Shown here: positions 1 to 8,099 of the stretch, piece after piece | Numbering within the stretch: position 1 is the first letter of the stretch | How the letters are laid out: each line of letters opens with the position of its first letter | From: Pseudomonas knackmussii B13 | GTDB taxonomy: Bacteria; Pseudomonadota; Gammaproteobacteria; Pseudomonadales; Pseudomonadaceae | Direction: 5' to 3' | Length of the DNA stretch: 64,000 nt | Assembly: GCF_000689415.1 (NCBI RefSeq) | Contig: NZ_HG322950.1 | Location: forward strand, 2,735,501-2,799,500 | Translations under genes and position numbers: made by a program | The notes under the pieces: model-generated | Told to the model about the DNA's origin: nothing | Seen by the model: only the letters and a program-made list of their open reading frames with translations | Database searches by the model: none

Positions 1-269
1 TGGGTGCCGCGGAAGGCGTCCACCGGCAGTTTGGCCAGTGCGGCGAGGCTGGCGGTGACGTCGCTTTCGAAGAACGCGGTCCAGTCGCCGGCTTTCGCAT
101 TGCCGGCGTCGTAGTACTGGATGTGTTTGGCGAAGCGCTGGCCGAACAGGATCAGGTCGGGCAGGTCGCGCTCGTCGGGAAGGAAGTGGTCGGTGGCGAG
201 TTCGGCGCGGATGCGGCCGTCCTGGGTCGTGCCGGAGCGAACCAGCGGATTCCCTTTCGCGCAGGTCAC
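1..269 (-). CDS. eCIS baseplate J-like protein (5' part only)
   Basis: This is the N-terminal 89 codons or so of a gene that runs off the left edge. Read from the GTG at 269-267, it gives a short lead-in, then a region with YYDAGN, GDW, FFESD and SLAAL. This resembles the N-terminus of the large baseplate J/gp47 proteins (Afp11-like) of extracellular contractile injection systems, which build the baseplate wedge together with gp25. The start follows the corrected end of the gp25 gene by 4 bp, so the two are co-transcribed. The family call rests on this short segment and on synteny. ATG is absent in this frame before the upstream stop, so GTG is the most plausible start. Confidence 0.6.
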   Translation of the reverse strand, partial: MTCAKGNPLVRSGTTQDGRIRAELATDHFLPDERDLPDLILFGQRFAKHIQYYDAGNAKAGDWTAFFESDVTASLAALAKLPVDAFRGT

Positions 270-273
270 GGTC

Positions 274-674
274 TCAGCCCTCGTTCAGGTAGTAGGGGTA
301 GACGAAGTTGAAGCGCGAATTGGAGCCGCGCACCCTTGTAGCCGATGGCGATCAGCAGGCGGCCGGCGAGCGGGTCCGGCTCGACGGTGATCTGGTCGGC
401 GTCGATGCGCGCCTCGTGGTAGATGATCGCGGTGCGGATCAGGTTCTCCAGCCAGGCGATGCGCGAGGCGTTCATCACCTCGAACACCGAGCTGTCCAGC
501 GCGCAACCGAACAGCGGGTTCATGATCCGTTCGCCGAGGGCGGTGCTGAAGATGATCCGCAGGCTTTCCTCGATATCGCGGATGCCGCTGCTCATGCTCA
601 CGCTGGCGGCCTTCTTGTCGAAAGCCCGGCGGAAAGCTCCAGCCGCTGCCGATGAAGGGATCTTCCAATGCCAT
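274..674 (-). pseudogene. gp25-like eCIS baseplate wedge protein, two apparent +1 frameshifts
   Basis: This encodes a gp25/Afp9-type baseplate wedge protein of about 132 residues if two single-base insertions are removed. Frame 1 starts at the ATG ending at 674 and reads MALEDPFIGSGWSFPP, the usual gp25 opening. A G too many in the CCGCCGGGC run then shifts the frame. The middle holds IRDIEESLRIIFST, GERIMNPLFGC and the rest of the wedge fold. A second extra G, in AAGGGTGCG, shifts it again before the ending NFVYPYYLNEG. The span of 401 bp equals 399 plus 2, exactly as two insertions predict. Both sit in GGG runs, so sequencing error is at least as likely as real loss. A wedge protein is essential for assembly, so this decides whether the system can work. 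Confidence 0.75.
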
Positions 675-684
675 AGCGCTGCTC

Positions 685-972
685 CTAGCCGATCATCACG
701 GTGAAGTCGCCGAGCACGATGCTGCCGCCGTGGGCCGTGCTGTCTCCCATCCGCGCCGCCGGCTTTCCACCGATCATCACCGTGGCGGAGCCGGCGACGA
801 TGCTGTCCGGCGGGCCGGAGCAACTGGCGCTGTCGCCGACCACCGCGGCGGGCAGGCCGCCGATCAGCACGGTGGCGACGCCGGGGCCGAGCACCGGGCC
901 GCCGACATGGGGCACGGTGCCGGTGACCATGGGGCAGACGTGCAGGTCGTTGATGCGCGCGGCGGGTGGCAT
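685..972 (-). CDS. PAAR-domain spike tip protein of the eCIS
   Basis: A 95-residue PAAR protein that should form the pointed metal-binding tip on the VgrG-like spike and pierce the target membrane. It opens with MPPAARINDLHVCPM and has repeated glycine-rich turns, with paired VLIGGLPAA and VMIGGKPAA segments typical of the PAAR beta-helix cone. It lies 13 bp after the spike gene and 10 bp before the gp25 gene. There is no C-terminal extension, so it carries no fused effector. The cysteines and histidines near residue 12 and in SASCSG and TAHGG may bind the metal, which is inference from the family. Confidence 0.88.
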   Translation of the reverse strand: MPPAARINDLHVCPMVTGTVPHVGGPVLGPGVATVLIGGLPAAVVGDSASCSGPPDSIVAGSATVMIGGKPAARMGDSTAHGGSIVLGDFTVMIG

Positions 973-985
973 GGCATTTCCCCCT

Positions 986-2731
986 TCAGTTGATCTGCAC
1001 CAGCGAGCCTTTCACCACGGTGCTGGCGCTGGAGCTGACCTCCGCGCCGCCCGAGCCCTTGGCCTTGAAGCTGGCATTGGCCGACAGCTCGACGTTGGTG
1101 CCTTCGATCTTCACGTCGCCGGTGGCCTTGAGCGTGATATCGCCGGGGCTTTCCATGGCGATGCCGTCGGAATTCAGCTCGATCCTGTTGCCGTTCTGGT
1201 CCTCGACGAGGATCGACTTGCCGTCCTCGGAGAGCACGATCTTGTTGCCGGCCGGGGTGTCGATGGTGGCGATCACCTTGTCGTCGTCCCAGTGGATGCG
1301 CATGCCGGCGCGGGTGACGATGGCCTTCTCGTGGTTGTCGTTGGAACCGCTCAGCGGATTCGGCTTGGCGCTGGAATGCAGCGCGCCGAGGATCACCGGG
1401 TGGTGCGGGTCGCCGTCGAGGAAGCCGACCACCACCTCATCGTCCAGCTCCGGGCGGAACGAGGTGCTGCGCTTGTTGCCGGCATCCAGTAGCGCCTGCC
1501 GTGCCCAGACCAGCCCGTCGGTTTCGCTGATGGTGGCCAGGCGCACCTGGATGCGGTCCTCGCCGGCCGGGTCGCTTTCCAGCGCGGCCACCACGCCGAT
1601 CTGCAACCCTGGCACCGGCGGGGCGATGCCGCCGGCAGCGGGGGCGGCCACCGGGTAGCGTTCGGCGTGGGCCTTCGGATCGGAGCCGATCAGCACTTCG
1701 CTGACCCAGTCGCCCCGGCCGAGGCGATGACGCACGCCGGAGACGAAGCCCAGCCCGTTGAAGCGGCTGCCGAAGCCGCCGAGGTCTATCAGCACGCCGG
1801 GCAGCAGGTCGGCGTTGCCCTGTACGCGCACGCGGCCGCGCACCGCAGCCCGCCGCGCGCGGCCCATGCCGGCGGCGGCCCACTGGTCGAGCATGGCCTG
1901 GTCCAGCGCGCCGGGGTGGCGCAGCGCCGAGCCCACGCCGCCGGTATTGGCGAGGTCGCTGCCGGGGATGTCGCCGGGGCCGGGGGTGGCCACGTCGTCG
2001 GACTGGCTGGTGACGAGTTCCTGGTTGGCCATGTCCCAGGCGCCGGTCTCGACGGCGCTGAACTGGGTTTCCGCGTCCAGCTCCAGTTCGGCGGAGAACA
2101 GCCCCTGGCCGAATACCGCCGAGACAGCCGCCGCACCGGCGACGGCGGGTGGCGCGACGCTGACCTTGCCGTCGACGCAGATCACCGCGAAACCGGCCAT
2201 TTCCGCGCGCATCACCAGGAAGTCCCAGTCGCTGGCCTGATGCTGCACCACCTGCGGATGCTTGAGGCTGGTCGAGGTGACGTCGGCGGTCAGTCCTGCG
2301 TTCAGGCCGATGACCTGCTCCATCACCTCGGAATCGGTGAGGTCGCTGAAGTTCCGCGAGCGTCGGCCGAGGGTCATGCGGAACACCGGGTCGCGCAGTT
2401 CCACGGTCAGCCGCGAGCCGCCACGCTGGTCGACCTCGATGCGCTGGCGGACGACGAGCCCCTTGAACAGCGTGCTTTCTTCGGAGGAGTAGCCGCCGAG
2501 GATTTCCACCTCGACACCGGGGATCAGCGTGGCTTCCTCGGAGCGGGCGAATGTCTGCTTGGCCGCATCACCGTCGAGCAGCACGACGGTTGCCTTCGGC
2601 ACGCGATTCGCTTCTCGGCGGATCTCGACCGAGACGATCTCGTACTCTGCGCTCAGCGCGGTACCGTCGGCCTTCACCGTGAAGGTGGTGAGGTTGGTGG
2701 CGCGGGTATCGAACTCGGGCAGTCCGGGCAT
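986..2731 (-). CDS. VgrG-like central spike protein of the eCIS (Afp8-like)
   Basis: This 581-residue protein is the trimeric central spike that links the inner tube to the PAAR tip. The N-terminal half (about 1-350) has the gp27-like hub, with VEIRREANRVPKA and a receptor-barrel region. An OB-fold follows near 375-450 (VAALESDPAGEDRIQVRL, with VVGFLDGDPHHPVILGALH). The C-terminal part is a gp5-like beta-helix of short repeats (KIVLSEDGKSILVEDQNGN, ITLKATGDVKIEGTNVELS). It starts 4 bp after the LysM gene, so translation is probably coupled. T6SS VgrG proteins share the fold, but the flanking sheath, DUF5908 and LysM genes place this one in an eCIS. Confidence 0.9.
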   Translation of the reverse strand: MPGLPEFDTRATNLTTFTVKADGTALSAEYEIVSVEIRREANRVPKATVVLLDGDAAKQTFARSEEATLIPGVEVEILGGYSSEESTLFKGLVVRQRIEVDQRGGSRLTVELRDPVFRMTLGRRSRNFSDLTDSEVMEQVIGLNAGLTADVTSTSLKHPQVVQHQASDWDFLVMRAEMAGFAVICVDGKVSVAPPAVAGAAAVSAVFGQGLFSAELELDAETQFSAVETGAWDMANQELVTSQSDDVATPGPGDIPGSDLANTGGVGSALRHPGALDQAMLDQWAAAGMGRARRAAVRGRVRVQGNADLLPGVLIDLGGFGSRFNGLGFVSGVRHRLGRGDWVSEVLIGSDPKAHAERYPVAAPAAGGIAPPVPGLQIGVVAALESDPAGEDRIQVRLATISETDGLVWARQALLDAGNKRSTSFRPELDDEVVVGFLDGDPHHPVILGALHSSAKPNPLSGSNDNHEKAIVTRAGMRIHWDDDKVIATIDTPAGNKIVLSEDGKSILVEDQNGNRIELNSDGIAMESPGDITLKATGDVKIEGTNVELSANASFKAKGSGGAEVSSSASTVVKGSLVQIN

Positions 2732-2735
2732 CGCG

Positions 2736-3443
2736 TCACCTCACCGGTGGCAGGTACAGCGCGCTGCCCGGGGCGAGCCGGCGCACGGTGTCGAGCTGGT
2801 TGGCTTCGGCGACACTTAGGTAGTGTGCCGGGTCCTTGTAGACGTCGTAGACCAGCTTGGACAGGTGCTCGCCCTCACGCACTTGATGGGCGTGCTCGAT
2901 GTCCGGCGAAGCGAGGTTCTTCAGCAATTCGCCGAAGCCCTTCGGCGTGTGCTCGCGGAAGGTAACCGACATGCTCGCGCGCAGCGGCAGGCCGGCGGGG
3001 GAGAACAGCTTGTAGGCGACCGAGTAGCTTTCCAGCACCGTGGTCACCAGCAGCCGTCCCCACACCAGCATGAGGAAGCGCGGCCTGTGCACGTTGCCGG
3101 CGAAGCCGACGGTGAGCTTGAACAACTCGATCTGCGCGACCACCGAGAGGCCGGTGGAGGGCGCCACCGCATCCAACGCGCCGGCCGGCGGCGGGGCGGG
3201 GGAGACGCCGGTGCCGTCGAGCAGCAGCTCGAAGCTGTACTTCTTCGGATTGACCCGCTCGAACTTCGCTTCCGATCCGGCCGAACCCTGTGGCGGCTCG
3301 TCGGGGCCGTACTTGAATTCGGTGGTGTCGGTATAGGTTTCCGGGTTGAACTGCACGATGAAGGGCGGCCCGGCCGGTGGGCCCATGGCGCCCTCGGAAT
3401 CCTCGAAGGGGATGATGGTCAGCTTGAGCAGCGCGCCGTCCAT
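2736..3443 (-). CDS. LysM-containing baseplate/tube-initiator protein (Afp7-like)
   Basis: A 235-residue protein whose last 50 or so residues form a LysM-like fold (VREGEHLSKLVYDVYKDPAH, then NQLDTVRRLAPGSALYLPP). The N-terminal 180 residues match the overall pattern of Afp7/gp53-like connectors (ETYTDTTEFKYGP, FELLLDGTG, LMLVWGRLL). In related particles such a protein joins the first tube ring to the spike. The LysM fold here is a structural clamp, not necessarily a peptidoglycan binder. It sits 3 bp after the DUF5908 gene and 4 bp before the spike gene, in conserved eCIS order. Confidence 0.85.
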   Translation of the reverse strand: MDGALLKLTIIPFEDSEGAMGPPAGPPFIVQFNPETYTDTTEFKYGPDEPPQGSAGSEAKFERVNPKKYSFELLLDGTGVSPAPPPAGALDAVAPSTGLSVVAQIELFKLTVGFAGNVHRPRFLMLVWGRLLVTTVLESYSVAYKLFSPAGLPLRASMSVTFREHTPKGFGELLKNLASPDIEHAHQVREGEHLSKLVYDVYKDPAHYLSVAEANQLDTVRRLAPGSALYLPPVR

Positions 3444-3446
3444 GGG

Positions 3447-3629
3447 TCAGCGCTCCCCGATCCGGTCGAGTTCGCGTTCCAGGTAGTCGATCACCCGCTG
3501 GGTCACTTCGGCCACCAGCGCTTCGCGATCCACCGGCGTGCCGGTCGTCTGCGTCGGCTGTTGCCCGGAAGCCGGCAACGGTTGATCGACGGTGCTGCGG
3601 ATCACCACCTCATTGATGAAGACTGGCAT
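3447..3629 (-). CDS. DUF5908 small eCIS protein (Afp6-like)
   Basis: A 60-residue protein opening with MPVFINEVVIRSTVD, the characteristic start of the DUF5908 family found only in eCIS loci. After a variable linker rich in Q, T and P, the C-terminal half is a charged helix (REALVAEVTQRVIDYLEREL). The family member position, between tube and LysM genes, is conserved. Its exact role is not established; a small baseplate accessory is likely from position. The gene is genuine despite its size because both the sequence signature and the tight spacing (3 bp to the next gene) agree. Confidence 0.85.
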   Translation of the reverse strand: MPVFINEVVIRSTVDQPLPASGQQPTQTTGTPVDREALVAEVTQRVIDYLERELDRIGER

Positions 3630-3639
3630 CGCTCTTTCC

Positions 3640-4080
3640 TTAGTCGACGCGGAAGTACTGGTAGGCGAGCTCCAGGGTTTCCACGACGATCTCCGAGGAC
3701 TCGGCGCTGAAGTCCGAGATCACCCACTTCTTCGGCCAGGCGCCGACCACCGTGTAGGTCTGCAGCGGCGCGTGGGTTTCGTCGAGCAGCGTCACCCACA
3801 CCGTCACCGGCTGCACCACCAGGTTGTGCACGGCGTCCAGCACCCACTTGCGCAGCCCGGAGTCCACCAGCAGGCCGCGCTTGAGGACGAGATCGGGATA
3901 GCGTCCGCGCACCGGCAGCTTGTGCGAGAAGCGGTTCTCGCCGCCCTCGTTGTAGGCGAACTCCTCCAGCTCCATGGTCAGCCCGGAAACATCGCGGAAG
4001 CGCACATCGCGCTCCGTCGCCCCGGGCACGTCGAAGCGGGCGTTGAAGTGGAAGCCGACCGGTGGCAGGTAGACGCTCAT
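3640..4080 (-). CDS. Second inner-tube protein of the eCIS (gp19/Afp5-like)
   Basis: A 146-residue phage T4 gp19-type tube protein. The open frame extends further upstream, but the ATG at 4080 is preferred. It lies 7 bp after the stop of the first tube gene and yields the standard opening MSVYLPPVGFHFNARFDV. Family signatures follow: FRDVSGLTMELEEFAYNEGG, LKRGLL, and the end VVETLELAYQYFRVD. Of the two tube proteins, this one next to the baseplate genes probably forms the specialised ring at the tube base, as Afp5 does; that assignment comes from synteny. Confidence 0.88.
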   Translation of the reverse strand: MSVYLPPVGFHFNARFDVPGATERDVRFRDVSGLTMELEEFAYNEGGENRFSHKLPVRGRYPDLVLKRGLLVDSGLRKWVLDAVHNLVVQPVTVWVTLLDETHAPLQTYTVVGAWPKKWVISDFSAESSEIVVETLELAYQYFRVD

Positions 4081-4087
4081 GGCGCCG

Positions 4088-4519
4088 CTACTCGTTCTGG
4101 ATGGACAGGCCGTCATGGGCCAGTTCGATGGACTCGATGGCGATCTCGTTGCCGTCGGCCTTGAGGTCGGTGGAACCGATCTTGGTCGGCCAGGCGTTCT
4201 TGATCTTCCACACCATCACCGGCTCGTGTGCCTCGTTGAGCAGGCTGACGATCACGTCACGGCGCTCCACGGTGTTCAGCGACACGGTGTTCCACCAGTT
4301 GAAGTAGTCGTTGTCCGACTTGAACACGCCGCGCTTCATGGTGACGTTGGGGTACTTCTGCATGCCCGGAATCTTCAGCTTGGAAAACTCGCGCAGCGCG
4401 CCGTCGCGGTATTCGATGACCTCGGTCTCCACGTCGAGCCCGGAGATCTCGGTGAAGCCGATGCGCGCGCCACCCCATTGGACCTGGAAGTGGAATTTTG
4501 GAAGCGGGTAATCGCTCAT
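4088..4519 (-). CDS. Main inner-tube protein of the eCIS (gp19/Afp1-like)
   Basis: A 143-residue gp19-type protein expected to polymerise into the rigid tube driven through the target envelope. Signatures are FHFQVQWGGARIGFTEISGL, IEYRDG, MKRGVFKSDNDYFNWW and the C-terminal ESIELAHDGL. It directly follows the sheath gene (18 bp gap), the usual place for the most abundant tube subunit, and precedes the second tube gene. The WWNTVSLNTVERRDV segment is typical of the outer surface that meets the sheath. Start at 4519 is the only sensible ATG. Confidence 0.92.
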   Translation of the reverse strand: MSDYPLPKFHFQVQWGGARIGFTEISGLDVETEVIEYRDGALREFSKLKIPGMQKYPNVTMKRGVFKSDNDYFNWWNTVSLNTVERRDVIVSLLNEAHEPVMVWKIKNAWPTKIGSTDLKADGNEIAIESIELAHDGLSIQNE

Positions 4520-4537
4520 TACGTATCCCTCCAGGCG

Positions 4538-6004
4538 TTAGGCTTCAGGCATCTTCTGCATGAAGCGCAGGACGATGAATTCGGCGGGGCGGACGATGGC
4601 CAGGTGCACCTCGACGATCATCAGGCCGTTGAGGATGTCGTCGGCGCTCATGGTCTGGCCGAGCCCGACCACCACGCGGAACGCCTGCTCCGGCTTGGCG
4701 CCCATCAGCGCGCCGTCGCGCCACTGGTTGATCAGGAAGTTCTCGATCATGGTCCGCGTCTTGACCCAGGTGTTGGCGTCGTTGGGTTCGAAGACGAACA
4801 CACCGACCGCCTTGCGCACCGACTCCTCGACGAAGTTGGCGAAGCGCCGCACGTTGATGTAGCGCCACTCGTTGTCGTTGCCCGCCAGCGTGCGGCCACC
4901 CCAGACCAGCGTGCCCTTGCCGAAGAAGGCGCGGATGACGTTCACCGACTTGCCGGTGGTGGCATCGATGTTGAGGCCGTCCTGCAGGTCGTTGGTGGCA
5001 TTCACCGCCGGGCCGAGCACCAGGCTCAAGCCGACGTTGGCCGGCGCCTTCCACACGCCGCGGGTGCGGTCCACCTGGGCATACACGCCGGCGATGGCGC
5101 CGGACGGCGGCAGGGTGACGTAGGCTTCCGCGATGAAGGCCTGGATCGCCGAGTAGACGGCGGTTTCCTTGCCCTTGATGTCGAGGGTGCCGTCATTGAG
5201 CTTCTTGCCGGCGGCGTTGGTCACCGGCGTCGAGGTCTCGCCGCCATTGTCGGCCACCGTGACCGTGTTGAAGGCGGTGAGGGTGACATTGGCATCGGCG
5301 CTGGCGAACGGGATGTTGGTGTTCACGTAGGGGAAGTACGCGGCGCCGTACTTGAGGAACTCCACGGTGTTCTTGGTCACCTTGGCGCGGAAGTTGGTGG
5401 TCACCTTGGCATTGTCGTCGGTGCCGGCGACCACTGCGTTGCGCACGTCGGCGATGGTGAAGCGGTCCTGGGTCTTGTTGCAGCTGGTCAGGGCGGCGTC
5501 GACTACCGAGCCGTAGTCACCGTCGTTGGCCAGCTTCACCGCGTCGGGGAACACCAGCAGGGTCGGCTCGTCCACCGCTTCCAGCGCGGTGATTGCATCG
5601 GTGAAGGCGCTCTTGCTGGCGTTGCCGTAGGCCCCCACCGAGTAGACGTAGCAGGGCCCGCCGCCGTTGGCGAAGTACAGCTGCATGGCGTAATGGAGGA
5701 ACTGCGCGGGCACTGCCGGCTTGCTGGTCCAGCTCACCGCCACGCCGAGCAGCCGGCCGCCGGCGGTGACGCGCTTGTTCACGCTGATCGCCATGTCCTG
5801 CACCGGCGGCTTGCCGAACCAGGCTTCGTATTCCAGCAGGGAGGTTAGGCGGACGGCGGTTTTGGTCAGGTCTTCGCCCTGCTTGCCGACAGCTTTCTCG
5901 GTGTAGCCGATGAAGGCGGGAATCGCCGTGGCGACCGGAGCGACCGAGGGCGGAAAGACGGGAATTTCCTCGACGTAGACACCTGGGGTGCTGTAGCTGG
6001 GCAT
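4538..6004 (-). CDS. Contractile tail sheath protein of the eCIS
   Basis: A 488-residue contractile sheath subunit. The N-terminus MPSYSTPGVYVEEIPVFPP is the family hallmark and donates the strand that staples neighbouring subunits. The C-terminal third holds the conserved core: VWGGRTLAG, EWRYINVRRFANFVEESV, NDANTW and the terminal VHLAIVRPAEFIVLRFMQK. Only one sheath gene is present, whereas Afp and PVC loci encode three, so this belongs to the simpler single-sheath eCIS layouts. The middle 250 residues or so are the variable outer domains. A ribosome site AAGGGA lies before the ATG at 6004. Confidence 0.93.
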   Translation of the reverse strand: MPSYSTPGVYVEEIPVFPPSVAPVATAIPAFIGYTEKAVGKQGEDLTKTAVRLTSLLEYEAWFGKPPVQDMAISVNKRVTAGGRLLGVAVSWTSKPAVPAQFLHYAMQLYFANGGGPCYVYSVGAYGNASKSAFTDAITALEAVDEPTLLVFPDAVKLANDGDYGSVVDAALTSCNKTQDRFTIADVRNAVVAGTDDNAKVTTNFRAKVTKNTVEFLKYGAAYFPYVNTNIPFASADANVTLTAFNTVTVADNGGETSTPVTNAAGKKLNDGTLDIKGKETAVYSAIQAFIAEAYVTLPPSGAIAGVYAQVDRTRGVWKAPANVGLSLVLGPAVNATNDLQDGLNIDATTGKSVNVIRAFFGKGTLVWGGRTLAGNDNEWRYINVRRFANFVEESVRKAVGVFVFEPNDANTWVKTRTMIENFLINQWRDGALMGAKPEQAFRVVVGLGQTMSADDILNGLMIVEVHLAIVRPAEFIVLRFMQKMPEA

Positions 6005-6136
6005 GATGTGTCCCTTCGTTGGGGTGGATTGGGACTGCTGTATCCGGGCGGAGCGAAGGATTGCGGGTGTGAGGCTCTCAGGATCGTCGTCGGCCAGGTG
6101 CCGTCAGCGATGCGCGGGCGGAGAGGGCGGGGCAGC

Positions 6137-6697
6137 TCATTCGATCACCTGGTTCAGTACGATGGTGGTGACTTCCGGCGCATCCTCGATCTTGTCGCGC
6201 TGCACCCTGAGCATCCGCACCTTGTAGACCACCGAGGGGAAGTAGGCGTCGCCGAGTACGCCCCAGAGGTTGTTGAGCTGTTCGAAGTTCATGTTGACCA
6301 TCTCGAACACCAGCTTTTCCAGCGACGGCGGAAAGGGCGTAGCGCCCGGCCCGGACTGAGACGCGGCGGAGAACCAGCGTCTGGACTGGAACAGCTCGAT
6401 GGTCTTCGAGAGGTGGATGAGGCTGGTTTCGTAGGGGTCGAACTTGAAGGCGATCAGCAGGTAGAGATTGAGGAACACTGGTGGCTCGATGTAGCGGGAC
6501 TTGCCTAGGCGCTTCTCGACATGCGGCGTGTTGCGCAGGACCGGTTCTTCCTCAATGTTGATCATCGAGATGTAGGCGCCGAAGGCGCTGGCTTCCTCCG
6601 CCAGCTTGCGCGCCGAGTTGGCGATGACGTCGCCATTGGCCACACCAAGGTGGCGGCGCACTTCCTTGCGGATGAACTCGACTGCGTCAGCGATCAT
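6137..6697 (-). CDS. DUF4255 tail-terminator/cap protein (Afp16-like)
   Basis: A 186-residue DUF4255 (Pvc16/Afp16 N-terminal) protein that, in studied relatives, caps the tube-sheath shaft and fixes its length. It begins MIADAVEFIRKEVRRHL, as in the family, and has YISMINIEEEPVLRNTPHVE, VFLNLYLLIAF and a C-terminal half with LEKLVFEMVNMNFEQLNNLW and YKVRMLRV. It is the first gene of the operon, followed by 132 bp before the sheath gene. A GAGGG ribosome site sits about 9 bases before the ATG, and a sigma70-like promoter lies upstream at 6750-6778. Confidence 0.9.
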   Translation of the reverse strand: MIADAVEFIRKEVRRHLGVANGDVIANSARKLAEEASAFGAYISMINIEEEPVLRNTPHVEKRLGKSRYIEPPVFLNLYLLIAFKFDPYETSLIHLSKTIELFQSRRWFSAASQSGPGATPFPPSLEKLVFEMVNMNFEQLNNLWGVLGDAYFPSVVYKVRMLRVQRDKIEDAPEVTTIVLNQVIE

Positions 6698-6742
6698 GGG
6701 CCAGATCCCTCTGTAGAGTGTCGCGAGCCCGTCCTACAACTT

Positions 6743-6778
6743 GGGACTTGGTATAGGACCGGGGCCTGGCTCCGTCAA
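6743..6778 (-). promoter_or_regulatory. Sigma70-type promoter of the eCIS operon
   Basis: On the minus strand, TTGACG (6778-6773) is followed after exactly 17 bases by TATACC (6755-6750), a near-consensus housekeeping promoter. Transcription would start near 6743 and leave a leader of about 45 bases before the DUF4255 gene. The remaining 6779-7033 shows no gene and no clear operator. Confidence 0.6.
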
Positions 6779-7033
6779 TTTCTCGGCGAGACCGGAACCC
6801 GCCAGGAACGTGCGTTTGTGGCTTTTTGATATCCCGCGTAAGGGCCGATTCCCGTAGCGTCCTGGTTTGCGCAGGGTGGAAAACGCCGTTTGTCCGGAAG
6901 GTGTTTTCGCCTCTTTTCGAGGCATCGTGGAGCAGAGCGGAGAGAGGCATCGCGCAATCGCCTGTTACAGCATTCGGCGATATTTTTTACGCCCGGATTA
7001 TTGCCGACGACCTGGCCGGGCACTTCGGCATTG

Positions 7034-7688
7034 TGAGTCGCCCCGGGTTTCGTGGAGGCCTCAACTCTTGAGCAGATGAGGTCATGAGCAAGATCACGAC
7101 CTATTCCCCCGAAATTCGCGAGCATGCTGTACGCATGATTCTGGAACACCTGAATGAGTCCCCCTCGGAGTGGGCGGCCATCGAGGCCATAGCCCCCAGG
7201 ATTGACTGCGCTGCGCAAGCCCTGCGTGGCTGGATTCGCCGGCATCAGACCGACGCTGGGCAGCGCCCTGGCGCGACCACCGAAGAGCGTGAATGCATCA
7301 AGGTGCTTTAGCGAGAAAATCGCGAGCTGTGCAAAGCGAACGAGACCCTGCGCCTGGCCAGTGCGTATTTTGCCCAGGCGGAGCTCGACCGCCGTATGAA
7401 GTCCTGAAGGCGTTTTTCGATCACTATCGTGTCCGTCTCGAGGGCGAGTCGATCTGTCGTGTCCGGCGTGATGAGCTGCTGAGTCTGGAAGTCAAACGTG
7501 GAAAAACTGCGAGGCTGTCGAGATGGCGACCTTGAGATGGGGGCGCCGGCACAACCATGAACGTCCGCTGAGCTCGATCGGCTCTATCCCACCTGCGGAG
7601 GCTGAGGCAAATCCACCGGCAGCAAAGAAATCAGGCCATGGCGGCCTGGCTTGAACGAAGCGGCCTCCACGAAACCTGGGGCGATTCA
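7034..7688 (+). mobile_element. Internally deleted IS3-family element (first remnant)
   Basis: A 655-bp remnant with both ends intact. The left end (7034-7060) starts TGAGTCGCCCC and the right end (7662-7688) is its inverted copy, with 2 mismatches in 27. Inside are an orfA with a premature stop, the first part of orfB (KAFFDHYRVRLEGESICRV) and, after a deletion near 7480-7505, the last part of orfB (LSSIGSIPPAEAEAN). It cannot move by itself but could in principle be mobilised in trans, since both ends survive. Flanking bases TTG and GGT give no target duplication. Confidence 0.8.
7084..7407 (+). pseudogene. IS3-family OrfA with in-frame TAG
   Basis: The first 75 codons encode a transposase OrfA with the IS3-type helix-turn-helix (YSPEIREHAVRMILEHLNES, then WIRRHQTDAGQRPG). 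A TAG at 7309-7311 ends it, but the frame continues with [30 protein letters not shown] to a TGA at 7405-7407, which is the normal leucine-zipper end of the family. A single GAG to TAG change explains the break. It is in the plus direction, opposite to the eCIS operon. Confidence 0.8.
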
Positions 7689-8022
7689 GGTAGCGCTCCC
7701 ACAACACCGGCCGTTGATGTGGAAGGTCGCTTCGCTCCTCTGCACTGAGGGCAGAATTCGCTAATGCATCGACGATTTTGCTGTCGATCCTGTGGAACTC
7801 GCGTTCAATCCATCTCAGGACTCCAGATCCCTGGAGCCAGGGCAAAGCGAAGCAAAAGCATCCAAACAAAAAGATCGTCGATATGAACGTGGCTAGATTT
7901 AGCAGGCCTTGGCACCACAAATTCAGGAGTACCTGGCACGGAATCCAAGCAATGAGGGCAAGGTAGCCGGACTGCGAGGTCGGGGAGTTCCAGAAGGAGG
8001 GGAGGTAGGGTTTTCTTCGCAT
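7492..8022 (-). pseudogene. Small membrane protein truncated by the IS remnant
   Basis: A 176-codon frame starting at the ATG at 8022, chosen because AAAGGA lies 6-11 bases upstream. Residues 1 to about 112 look native: a positively charged start (MRRKPYLPSFW), then two hydrophobic stretches (YLALIAWIPCQVLLNLW and LATFISTIFLFGCFCFALP). From the right IS end at 7688 onward the frame reads through transposon sequence (NRPRFRGGRF and so on), so the original C-terminus is lost. The A+T content is higher than in neighbouring genes. I do not recognise the family. The gene is called broken because its tail is IS-derived, though a fusion product could still be made. Confidence 0.55.
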
Positions 8023-8099
8023 GGCGGTTCCTTTGGTTGATAGGAACCTCATGCTGGCAAATTCACGAAATGGATGCATCCGAACTGGGGGCACTTGCG

